Assembly: GCA_017471705.1 (NCBI GenBank)
Contig: JAFUSH010000016.1
Coordinates: forward strand, 1 to 41,427
From: Alphaproteobacteria bacterium
GTDB lineage: Bacteria; Pseudomonadota; Alphaproteobacteria; RF32; CAG-239
DNA length: 41,427 nucleotides
Direction of reading: 5' to 3'
The translations under genes were made by a program, and so were the position numbers. Numbering within the stretch: position 1 is the stretch's first letter; each line of letters begins with the position of its first letter. A model generated the notes under the pieces. The model did not search any database. It had not been told where the DNA came from and saw only the letters and a list, made by a program, of their open reading frames with translations. Positions 14,763 to 22,295 of this stretch are shown here, piece after piece.

Positions 14763-15122
14763 TTAGAAAGAATTTATTATTCCATAAACAATCATAATAC
14801 TCATAGAAGCCAGTCCTAAAAATACAGGAATTAGTAAAATGCCATAAAAATAATGACTTTTTTTATATAGCAAATACAAGGATATCAAAATAATCATAAA
14901 GAGAAATATTATAATTGCTATATCAAAATGCACACTGTGATGATTTGACAACCACTGCCTTTTATTGAGAATGAAGTTGTAGTAATCATTATCAATTTTC
15001 GTTAAAACAGATTCATAAGACAGATAAACTATACGCATATAAAGTACGTATATACACAAAGTAATCGTTTCACAAAACAATTTTTCTTTGTTTTCCTTTA
15101 TAATTTTAAATAAACTTTTCAT
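14763..15122 (-). CDS. Small membrane protein, function unknown
   Basis: This 119-residue protein is not recognised. Hydrophobic segments run at about residues 17-34, 68-85 and 91-115, with a charged N-terminus (MKSLFKIIKENKEK). The ribosome binding site is weak. It is the first gene of a two-gene minus-strand unit with 14402-14752, and the unit ends opposite the RM terminator. The AT-rich composition matches the RM island. A role linked to the RM genes cannot be shown. Confidence 0.6.
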   Translation of the reverse strand: MKSLFKIIKENKEKLFCETITLCIYVLYMRIVYLSYESVLTKIDNDYYNFILNKRQWLSNHHSVHFDIAIIIFLFMIILISLYLLYKKSHYFYGILLIPVFLGLASMSIMIVYGIINSF

Positions 15123-15177
15123 TGTTAAAATATCATTTATCTAAAGTTGTATTTGCTTCATTATACCACTAAAGCTC

Positions 15178-15213
15178 AAAAGAGCAAGAGTTTTTTATCA
15201 CTCTTGCTCTTTT
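15178..15213 (-). terminator. Rho-independent terminator downstream of tig
   Basis: A stem AGAGCAAGAG (15181-15190) / CTCTTGCTCT (15201-15210), extended by three A-T pairs (15178-15180 / 15211-15213), lies 25 bases past the trigger factor stop codon. Both flanks are A/T runs, so it can work in both directions. Confidence 0.85.
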
Positions 15214-15237
15214 TTTATTATTGCCTAAATCAGCAAA

Positions 15238-16599
15238 TTAGGCCGATTTTTTTGTGCTTTTTTTAGCAGGCTTTTTCGAGCCGTCCGAAAAATCATAAAG
15301 TTCTTCAACCGAAACCTCAGTATCGGCAACTTTAGCTAAAGACAAAACGTGATCAACTATTTTTTCTTCATAAGCCGGAGCGCGCAAGGCTTCAACAGCT
15401 TCTTTATTTCTGACATAATAGTCAAACACCATTTGTTCCTGTCCCGGATACTTTTTAGCTTCATTCATAATGGCTTTGTTAACATCATCAGCCGTCAATG
15501 TAATTTTAGCATTAGTACCGATTTCCGAAAGCAATAAACCTAATTTAACACGACGCAAAGCAATTTCCTTATACTCTGCCAACACATCTTTTTCATCGCG
15601 GTTCTTTTCGGATTCATCCAAATGACCGTGTTCTTTGGCGTGCTTATATTGCTTCTCGATGGCTTCATATTCGGCATCAATCAGTTTTTGCGGAATTTCA
15701 AACTTATACTCTTTATCTAAAGCATCCAATAAATCGCGTTTTAATTTAATGCGAGCGGTTGAATTATAATCTTCTGTAATACGCTCTTCAATCTTCTTTT
15801 TCAAGTCAGCCAAGTCTTTGGCACCGGCAGATTTTGCCAATTCATCATTGATTTCGACCGGTTTATATTCACGCAACTCTTTGATGGTAGTAACAAACAA
15901 AGCTTCCTTACCAGCCAAATCTTTGGCGTGATAATTTTCCGGAAAGCTGGTTTTTACTTCTATGGTTTCGCCGGCTTTATGACCGATTAATTGGTCTTCA
16001 TAGCCCGGAATGAAAGAGTTAGAACCGAGTTCCAACGGATAATCATTTCCCTTACCGCCTTTAAATTCTTTGCCGTCAATAGAACCGACAAAATCGATAA
16101 CCGCAACATCACCTTTTTTAGCGGCGCGGTCTTTTTCTATCTTAACGGTATCACGACGAGAATCTGCCATATACTTGACAGCTTTTTCAATTTCTTCCGC
16201 CGGAACTTTAGCCGTATACTTTTTAAGCGAAATCTTAGAAAAATCACCTAATGTAATTTCCGGAAGAACTTCGGTTTCAATGGTAAATTCAATATCTTTA
16301 CCGTCTTCAAACTTTTCAATTTTTATATCAGGAGTAACCGCCGGACGAAGCTTATTGTCTTCTATCACTTTATTGGAAGCATCTCTTATCATATCATCCA
16401 ACACTTCACCCAAAACCGACGGACGGTATTTTTGCTCAATCATAGACTTCGGAGCTTTACCGGCTCTGAACCCCGGCAATTTGATATTTTTAGCAACCGA
16501 ACTTAATTTTTTATCCACAGCGGCAGCAAAATCGGCAGCGGCAATGGTTACTGTGTATTTTTTATTTAAACCCTTAGATTTTCCTTCTTTTACATTCAT
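15238..16599 (-). CDS. tig: Trigger factor (ribosome-associated chaperone, prolyl isomerase)
   Basis: This protein binds near the ribosomal exit tunnel and helps nascent chains fold. The 453-residue sequence has the N-terminal ribosome-binding domain with LPGFRAGKAPKSMIEQKY (family signature GFRxGKxP, about residues 42-58). The FKBP-type isomerase domain follows at about 160-245 (GDVAVIDFVGSIDGKEFKGG...FIPGYEDQLIGHKAGE), then a long helical C-terminal domain ending in a Lys-rich tail (KKPAKKSTKKSA). It lies 31 bases downstream of the tRNA-Leu gene on the same strand. The ribosome binding site is weak (AGAG). Confidence 0.96.
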   Translation of the reverse strand: MNVKEGKSKGLNKKYTVTIAAADFAAAVDKKLSSVAKNIKLPGFRAGKAPKSMIEQKYRPSVLGEVLDDMIRDASNKVIEDNKLRPAVTPDIKIEKFEDGKDIEFTIETEVLPEITLGDFSKISLKKYTAKVPAEEIEKAVKYMADSRRDTVKIEKDRAAKKGDVAVIDFVGSIDGKEFKGGKGNDYPLELGSNSFIPGYEDQLIGHKAGETIEVKTSFPENYHAKDLAGKEALFVTTIKELREYKPVEINDELAKSAGAKDLADLKKKIEERITEDYNSTARIKLKRDLLDALDKEYKFEIPQKLIDAEYEAIEKQYKHAKEHGHLDESEKNRDEKDVLAEYKEIALRRVKLGLLLSEIGTNAKITLTADDVNKAIMNEAKKYPGQEQMVFDYYVRNKEAVEALRAPAYEEKIVDHVLSLAKVADTEVSVEELYDFSDGSKKPAKKSTKKSA

Positions 16600-16630
16600 T
16601 TTTTTTCTCTGTTAAAAGTTAATATAAAAA

Positions 16631-16715
16631 TGGTGCGGATAAAGAGACTTGAACTCTTACGCCTTGCGGCACCAGATCCTAAGTCTGGCGTGTCTGCCAA
16701 TTCCACCATATCCGC
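16631..16715 (-). tRNA. tRNA-Leu (anticodon UAG)
   Basis: The minus strand folds into a class II tRNA. The acceptor GCGGATA pairs with TATCCGC, followed by ACCA encoded in the DNA (CCA at 16633-16631). The D-arm contains GGTGGAATTGGCAGAC. The anticodon stem CCAGA/TCTGG has loop CTTAGGA, giving anticodon TAG. A long variable arm (TGCCGCAAGGCG) and T-arm GAGTTCAAGTCTC follow. Length is 85 bases including CCA. Confidence 0.97.
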
Positions 16716-16792
16716 GGTTTATGACAAGCCGGAGTACAACACAAAAAATTCAATAAATCAAGCAAAAAACGCTATTGTTCAGATAAAAAATA

Positions 16793-16820
16793 TTGCAAAA
16801 TTTTGTTTTTTAGGTATAAC
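16793..16820 (+). promoter_or_regulatory. Probable promoter of prfC
   Basis: TTGCAA at 16793-16798 and TATAAC at 16815-16820 are separated by 16 bases, with the prfC start codon 33 bases further on. Confidence 0.5.
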
Positions 16821-16852
16821 AAGGCATAATTTGAATTTATCACGAGGAAAAA

Positions 16853-18439
16853 ATGCCAGAAAATATCAATCCGCGCAAGACTTTTGCGATTATTTCACAC
16901 CCTGATGCCGGTAAAACAACTTTAACCGAAAAATTGTTATTGTTCGGCGGTGCCATTCAGCAAGCCGGTGCGGTTAAAGCCCGAAAAGAAGACCGCAAAG
17001 CACACTCCGATTGGATGAAGGTTGAACAAGAACGCGGTATTTCCGTGGCCTCCTCGGTTATGAATTTTGAGTATCAAAATATTACTTTTAATTTATTGGA
17101 TACCCCCGGACACGAAGACTTTTCCGAAGATACATACCGTGTACTTACTGCCGTTGATTCGGCGGTTATGGTGCTTGATTCCGCCAAAGGTATTGAAACT
17201 CAAACCAAAAAGTTGTTTGAAGTTTGCCGTTTGCGCAACATCCCTATTTTGACTTTCATTAACAAACTTGACCGCGAAGGTTTAGACCCTTTCGAATTGC
17301 TTGATGATATTGAAAACACTCTGGCATTGGAAGTTACCCCTGCCAGTTGGCCAATCGGTAGCGGTAAAGACTTTTTGGGGTGCTATGATTTACTCAACGA
17401 CCAACTTATTTTGATGAATAAAACCGGCGATAAATCGCAAATAAACGACACCATCGAAACCTGCAACGGACTTGATGATGAAAAGTTGGATAAACTTCTT
17501 CCGGCACACGCAGTTGCCAAATTACGCGAAGATGTAATGATGATTCGCGAGCTTTGTCCGGCTTTCAATTTGCAAGATTACTTATCGGGAGCCTTAACTC
17601 CGGTATTTTTCGGCAGCGCCGTTAATAACTTCGGTGTCCGCGAAGTGCTGGGAGGCTTACACAATTTTGCCCCTACTCCGCGCCCTCAGCCGAGTGCGGA
17701 AAGAATTGTCAATGCCGATGAGAATAAAGTTACCGGATTTATTTTCAAAATACAGGCCAATATGGATCCTAAGCATCGTGACCGTATTGCTTTTATGCGT
17801 ATATGCTCAGGACATTTTAAGCGCGGAATGAGTTTATTACAAGTCAGAACTGGCAAAGAAGTCAAAATTGCCACTCCGGTAATGTTTTTGGCACAAGAAC
17901 GCGAACTCACCGAAGATGCTTATGCCGGCGATATTATCGGTATTCCCAATCACGGTCAGCTCAAAATCGGTGATACTCTGAGCGAAGGAGAGAAAATTCA
18001 CTATACCGGCATTCCGAGTTTTGCTCCGGAACTTTTGAAATCTGTTCGTCCGAAAGACCCGCTCAAATCCAAGCACCTTGCCAATGCTCTGCAACAAATT
18101 GCCGAAGAAGGCGGTGCCAGTATATTCAAGCCGATTAACGGCGCCGAATACATCGTGGGAGTAGTCGGAGTTTTACAATTTGAAGTTATCGCCGACAGAT
18201 TGCGTACCGAGTTCAACATTGATGTTATATTCGAACCTACTCAATACTTCACTGCTCGTTGGCTGAGCTGCGAAGATAAAGCAGTTTTGGAAAAATTCTG
18301 CACCGCCAATACATTTAATATTGCCGAAGACTACGACGGCGCAAGAGTGTTTTTGGCTCGCAATGCTTGGCATTTGGGAAAAGTTAAAGAAGATTTTCCG
18401 CAAATTGAATTGCATAAAACCCGTGAACAGAGTTTTTAA
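16853..18439 (+). CDS. prfC: Peptide chain release factor 3 (GTPase)
   Basis: RF3 is a translational GTPase that recycles release factors 1 and 2 from the ribosome. The 528-residue length is typical. GTPase motifs are visible: G1 HPDAGKTT (about residues 16-23), a switch I region ending ERGISVASSVM, G3 DTPGHEDFSEDTYR, and G4 NKLDRE. The ERGISV and SEDTYR forms separate RF3 from EF-G. The beta-barrel and C-terminal domains follow (VVGVLQFEV). GAGGAAAAA lies just before the ATG. It is transcribed divergently from the tRNA-Leu/tig unit. Confidence 0.97.
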   Translation: MPENINPRKTFAIISHPDAGKTTLTEKLLLFGGAIQQAGAVKARKEDRKAHSDWMKVEQERGISVASSVMNFEYQNITFNLLDTPGHEDFSEDTYRVLTAVDSAVMVLDSAKGIETQTKKLFEVCRLRNIPILTFINKLDREGLDPFELLDDIENTLALEVTPASWPIGSGKDFLGCYDLLNDQLILMNKTGDKSQINDTIETCNGLDDEKLDKLLPAHAVAKLREDVMMIRELCPAFNLQDYLSGALTPVFFGSAVNNFGVREVLGGLHNFAPTPRPQPSAERIVNADENKVTGFIFKIQANMDPKHRDRIAFMRICSGHFKRGMSLLQVRTGKEVKIATPVMFLAQERELTEDAYAGDIIGIPNHGQLKIGDTLSEGEKIHYTGIPSFAPELLKSVRPKDPLKSKHLANALQQIAEEGGASIFKPINGAEYIVGVVGVLQFEVIADRLRTEFNIDVIFEPTQYFTARWLSCEDKAVLEKFCTANTFNIAEDYDGARVFLARNAWHLGKVKEDFPQIELHKTREQSF

Positions 18440-18523
18440 GCGGATAAATCGGGCATTGCTCTTGCTTTTTTTACAAAGCTGAATATAGTAACTCTTGAAT
18501 GGAAAATTCAGGAGGGGACTTAA

Positions 18524-19129
18524 GTGAAATTTATGATGGCGCTGATATATGCTTTGGCGGCAACTCTGATTATGGGGCTGTTGGCAGCTTTCTTTTATTT
18601 CAGCGTTCTGCAGCAACAAACACCTGATGCCGAAGTTTCCGGTTCTGCCAATCTGGCGCTTCTGCTTTTTGTAAATGCCGTACTTGTTTTCTCACTCATT
18701 TTAATTTGGTTGGAAAATATTCCGGATACCCCGTCGCAATCACCATTAGATAAATATATTTCCGAAGTCAGAGAAAACGAGAAAAAAGACGGATATCCGG
18801 CAGAACGATTACAACCTCTTTTACAAAAGCTGGAGCAAATCAGCCAATCACTGTCTTTAACCAATAAAACCCTCAATCTGGGTTTGGAAAGATTGAACAA
18901 TCGCATTGATGATATCGAAAACGCCTCAATAGATAAAATCGTCAATATGGAAAAAGATGACGGTAAAACGGAAAAACATCCGGAACTGGATAAAATTTTC
19001 AACGATGAATTGGCTCAAACCCTTTCAGGCTTGGAAATAATGCAAGACGCTAATAATAAAGAAACAACCGAAGAAGCATTTGAAGATATAGACTTAGATA
19101 CCCTGTTAAACAACAAAAACAACAAATAA
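18524..19129 (+). CDS. Membrane-anchored coiled-coil protein, function unknown
   Basis: This 201-residue protein starts at GTG with GGAGGGG about 8 bases upstream. Two hydrophobic segments (about residues 5-28 and 42-62) are joined by a short polar loop. A cytoplasmic tail with a predicted coiled coil follows (LQPLLQKLEQISQSLSLTNKTLNLGLERLNNRIDDIEN, split here: about residues 96-135) and an acidic, Asn-rich end. I do not recognise a family. It sits between prfC and the flavodoxin gene on the same strand with only 19 bases to the latter, so it may share their transcript. Confidence 0.75.
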   Translation: MKFMMALIYALAATLIMGLLAAFFYFSVLQQQTPDAEVSGSANLALLLFVNAVLVFSLILIWLENIPDTPSQSPLDKYISEVRENEKKDGYPAERLQPLLQKLEQISQSLSLTNKTLNLGLERLNNRIDDIENASIDKIVNMEKDDGKTEKHPELDKIFNDELAQTLSGLEIMQDANNKETTEEAFEDIDLDTLLNNKNNK

Positions 19130-19148
19130 AAACTCAAAGGAGAAAAAA

Positions 19149-19706
19149 ATGAAAAAAATATTGTCATTGATATTAACATTTTTAATAACATTCACAGGAT
19201 TTAACGCACAAGCGGAGGATAATATGGTAAATAAAAAAGTGTTGGTTGCATACTTCAGCGCAACCGGAACCACTGCCGAAGTGGCTAAAAAATTGGCAAC
19301 CTCGATTAATGCCGATTTGTTTGATATTAAACCGGAACAACCTTATACTGCCGCCGATTTAAATTGGCGTGACGATGAAAGCCGCAGTTCGGTAGAAATG
19401 AAAGACAGAAACAGCAGACCGCAAATTGCTTCTAAAGTAGAAGATATGAGTAAATATGATGTTGTATTTGTCGGTTTTCCGATTTGGTGGTATAGAGAAC
19501 CTTCCATAATCGACACCTTTATGGAAAGCTATGATTTCAGCGGTAAAACAGTTGTTCCGTTTGCCACATCGGGTACAAGCGGAATGGGAGATTCCGGTAA
19601 AAATATGCAGGAACTCGCGCCAAATGCCAAAGTCTTTGACGGCAAACGCTTCTCTGCCGATGTTTCAGCGGAAGACTTAAAACAATGGGCAGATGAATGG
19701 TTGTAA
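19149..19706 (+). CDS. Exported flavodoxin-family protein with a possible second, cytoplasmic start
   Basis: This is an FMN-binding electron carrier of the small flavodoxin type. The phosphate loop FSATGTTAE (about residues 36-44) and the FVGFPIWWYREPS region are visible. Unusually it begins with a signal peptide (MKKILSLILTFLITFTGFNAQA, cleavage after AQA at 22). A second in-frame ATG at 19224 (codon 26) is preceded by a strong GGAGGA at the right distance (19214-19219). Initiation there would give a normal cytoplasmic flavodoxin, MVNKKVLVAYFSATG. Either both forms are made, or one of the starts is decorative. Family membership is sure; location and partner are not. Confidence 0.88.
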   Translation: MKKILSLILTFLITFTGFNAQAEDNMVNKKVLVAYFSATGTTAEVAKKLATSINADLFDIKPEQPYTAADLNWRDDESRSSVEMKDRNSRPQIASKVEDMSKYDVVFVGFPIWWYREPSIIDTFMESYDFSGKTVVPFATSGTSGMGDSGKNMQELAPNAKVFDGKRFSADVSAEDLKQWADEWL

Positions 19707-19731
19707 TAACTTTCACCGTGACAACGAACTA

Positions 19732-19773
19732 AAAATAAATTCCGCCGGAAAATTAACCGACGGGATTTATTTT
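19732..19773 (+). terminator. Rho-independent terminator after the flavodoxin gene
   Basis: A 17-bp stem with one G-T pair and one mismatch spans 19732-19748 and 19757-19773 around the loop AAAATTAA. Its right arm ends in ATTTATTTTTG, giving the T tail. Confidence 0.75.
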
Positions 19774-20130
19774 TGTTGAATTCTGAGCATTGTAATACTG
19801 ATTTTGTCATCTACAAGATGATAGTGGAAATGATTCGGCAAAGATTCCGCATCAAGTGTGGGATTAACCGTAAAGAGTATGCCGTATTGATGACGATGAA
19901 AGAAAATATCATTGTTTTTTTATCGTCATTCCTTTTGCGGTGCAGCGCATCCGCAAATCAAGGAATCTGACCTTCAACGCCTCAGCGTTGCTTCCGTATT
20001 GAATAATCGGTAGATCGCCGGACGCATTTGCCTAAAGGCAAAGCGAGCGATGACTTTTATTGTTATATCAATTCGCATACCCTCTGACGTTTTCTGACGA
20101 AAACGAAGGGTGACCCTATTATTCTGTCAT
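19773..20130. repeat. Long degenerate repeat plus hairpin repeats
   Basis: From 19773 (TTGTTGAATTCTGAGCATTG) to about 19935 the sequence resembles 41211-41345, with TAATACT.ATTTTGTCATCTA..AGAT and GATGACGATG.AAGAAAAT in the same order. It continues into CGTCATTCCTTTTGCGG..CCGCAAATCAAGGAATCTGACC, CTTCAACGCCTCAGCGTTG and a CGCCGGACGCATTTGCC..GGCAAAGCGAGCGATGAC hairpin (about 20017-20052). No gene is seen between 19707 and 20243. Confidence 0.6.
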
Positions 20131-20243
20131 TTTAATAGCGTTCACTACCGCTCAATTCCTTAAGATTAAGACTTTTTTTGCAAGATTTTTCCTTTTTCAA
20201 CAAAATTGTTTAATAGAGCCAAAGTCATTTCCGTAAATAAATT

Positions 20244-20642
20244 TTAATTACGGAAATTTTCCGGTTTCGCAGTTGTCTGATTATCCTTGCTTTTTTGAAT
20301 ATTCTGCGACATTTTTATAATTCTGGCGCGCAAATTATTGGCAGCCGCCGCCTTAGCATCAGGCATCGTAATCCAATCCGGAATTTGCTCTAAATCAGGC
20401 TGTTCCAGAACTTTACGATAAAGCTGTAAATTCAAATCAGAAAACGGCACACGCTTATGCTGATTTATCAATTCGCATTTTTCCATAAGACCTGACATAT
20501 ATCTATCGGCAAAATCCTTATTTTTCGCCATATCAAATCCCAAACACCCTATTGCGTCCAACTCCTCGTCGGTATACGGCAAAACACAAATTTTATTAAG
20601 CACAAAAGTAGCTTCTTTAAACAATGGTTGCTCTTTAGCCAT
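20244..20642 (-). CDS. Hypothetical protein, coupled to the gene upstream
   Basis: This 132-residue, mostly helical soluble protein is not recognised. The start is placed at MAKEQPLF (20642), preceded by GGGGAATTC. That start overlaps the stop of the preceding minus-strand gene in ATGGCTAA, so translation is probably coupled. A second ATG 18 bases upstream (20660) is less likely. The C-terminus is rich in Asn/Lys. The pair sits alone between repeats and a GNAT gene. Confidence 0.7.
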   Translation of the reverse strand: MAKEQPLFKEATFVLNKICVLPYTDEELDAIGCLGFDMAKNKDFADRYMSGLMEKCELINQHKRVPFSDLNLQLYRKVLEQPDLEQIPDWITMPDAKAAAANNLRARIIKMSQNIQKSKDNQTTAKPENFRN

Positions 20643-21552
20643 TTTGAATTCCCCTATCATTTATCGGTAATTTATCTATGCTTTTCTCACCGGTTAATGC
20701 TTGGCGCTTAGCATCTTGAACGGTTTTATCCTTCTCCCATTTCGAAAATTTACGAAATTCCTTGGTATCAAAAACTATCTCTGCTGCTTTTCCCGATTGC
20801 TCGGCAATATATTGAACAAGCAACTTAAAATCCTTCATTCCTCCGGCAGCGCTGTTAACTGTTATATCTATTTCTTTTTTAGCTTGTTCCGAAGTCAAAG
20901 CATCCTTCTCTATATTATCGTTCAACATTATAACTTGCGCCGAAAATATAGGTCCTCCGATTGCTCCCATTTTTTCATCATCACTCAATTTATTATCGGA
21001 AAATATATTTTCTGCATACTTGCCTATATTATAAAAATTCTTCAGCAAACGCGATGTAATATTTTCGAAATCTTTATACGCATCTGCAAATTCAAATTCA
21101 GTTCCATCATTACGCAGTACTTCCCTGATTTTAGATATTTTCAATGCTGCCGCAACCATATGTAACTTATCTTCATCGGGAGTATCTTCCAGCAATCGGA
21201 TAAATTTATCTCTTAACTCTTCGTTTCCTTTTAATTCAGGATTGAATTCTTCAAGTCGATTAATTGCTTCTATGGTGCAAGCAGTTCCCAAAATCGGTTG
21301 CAAGTATTTATGCAATTTATCATCAGGTATTTGCTGACTATATTGACTACACTTAATTTCGCTTGCATATTTTCCCAAAGATCTCATAACCTCAGCCTTA
21401 TCTGTAATTAATGCCAGCTTATCGGCGATTTCATCTCTGGCAGATTGAAATGAAGCCAAATCTTCAAAACTTCTTTCAAAGTTTGAAAGTATCGGCTTGG
21501 CTAATGCTCCCAATTTTTCTTGTAGAATTATTTTCAATTTATCATCAGCCAT
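20635..21552 (-). CDS. Hypothetical helical protein
   Basis: This 305-residue soluble protein has no signal peptide or membrane segment and is not recognised. It is predicted to be almost all helix. A glycine-rich segment GAIGGPIFSAQVIM occurs near two thirds of its length and it ends with a basic region (KWEKDKTVQDAKRQALTGEKS). The start is set at MADDKLKIIL (21552), preceded by GGGAG; a longer frame begins at 21585 without a binding site. It overlaps the following gene by 8 bases. Confidence 0.7.
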   Translation of the reverse strand: MADDKLKIILQEKLGALAKPILSNFERSFEDLASFQSARDEIADKLALITDKAEVMRSLGKYASEIKCSQYSQQIPDDKLHKYLQPILGTACTIEAINRLEEFNPELKGNEELRDKFIRLLEDTPDEDKLHMVAAALKISKIREVLRNDGTEFEFADAYKDFENITSRLLKNFYNIGKYAENIFSDNKLSDDEKMGAIGGPIFSAQVIMLNDNIEKDALTSEQAKKEIDITVNSAAGGMKDFKLLVQYIAEQSGKAAEIVFDTKEFRKFSKWEKDKTVQDAKRQALTGEKSIDKLPINDRGIQNG

Positions 21553-21694
21553 TGTAAACTCCCTAATCTTGCTTGATTCTAACACTTTGCATATTTTTTG
21601 TCAAGTATTTTGTGCAATTATTTTACTTGTTTATTGGTGTTTAATTTGTATAATTAAACCGTTATTTAATCCTTTGAAACTTGAAAGATTTGTA

Positions 21695-22234
21695 ATGGAA
21701 ACTTCAAGATTAATAATCAGACGTTGGAGCGATGATGATGCTGAAAATTTATACCTATTATTCAGTGATGTAGACGTTGCCTCTGCCTGCGGAGTACAAC
21801 CTCACAGCTCAATCAATTACAGCCGCCACATCATAAGCGACTATTTTTCACAAGAACCGTTCACTTTTGCCATTGAACTGAAAATGCTGAAAACTCCCGT
21901 AGGAATGATATGTCTGAAACCTAAAGAACACAGTAATTTAGTTACCGGAGATGATGAACTGGAATTTTCATTCTGGCTCGGGAAAAAATATTGGGGGCAA
22001 AAAATAATTATTGAAGCCGGAAATTACCTGATTAAATATGCTTTCAAATACTTAAAAAAACAAAAAATAACGGCAAAAATTTATGCAGGTAACGACAGAG
22101 CTTGGAAAGTATTGAAAAATTTGGGATTTAAATATCAGTATACCAGAAAAAATATTGAAGTACCGGCATTGGAAGAAAAACGTGACGAGCATATATTTTT
22201 GCTAAATGCAATTAATTTTGCACATAAAATTTGA
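21695..22234 (+). CDS. GNAT-family N-acetyltransferase (RimJ/RimL-like)
   Basis: This 179-residue protein begins METSRLIIRRWSDDDAENLY, the usual N-terminus of ribosomal-protein-alanine acetyltransferase-like GNATs. It continues with LEFSFWLGKKYWGQKIIIEAGNYLIKYAF, the acetyl-CoA-binding motif A region. YAGNDRAWKVLKNLGFKYQ is motif B, with the N-x-x-x/A-x-x-L-x-x-x-G-F pattern. Substrate unknown. The in-frame region upstream of 21695 is open but has no binding site and crosses the divergent promoter space, so the shorter start is chosen. Confidence 0.85.
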   Translation: METSRLIIRRWSDDDAENLYLLFSDVDVASACGVQPHSSINYSRHIISDYFSQEPFTFAIELKMLKTPVGMICLKPKEHSNLVTGDDELEFSFWLGKKYWGQKIIIEAGNYLIKYAFKYLKKQKITAKIYAGNDRAWKVLKNLGFKYQYTRKNIEVPALEEKRDEHIFLLNAINFAHKI

Positions 22235-22295
22235 TGACAAAACCATATTTCTATGGTAGACTGCACATACGTAACAACAAGTAAGGATATCCATT

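Noticed and set aside
18440..18480. Possible terminator after prfC (GCATTGCTCTTGC then T run)
   Set aside because: No stem of useful length can be formed; only the T run is present.
21497..21694. Extended N-terminus of the GNAT protein
   Set aside because: The extension lacks a ribosome binding site, overlaps the divergent gene and is not part of the GNAT fold.
22231..22262. Promoter for the 471-residue gene (TTGATG ... TAGACT)
   Set aside because: The spacing is 20 bases, too far from the usual 16-18.
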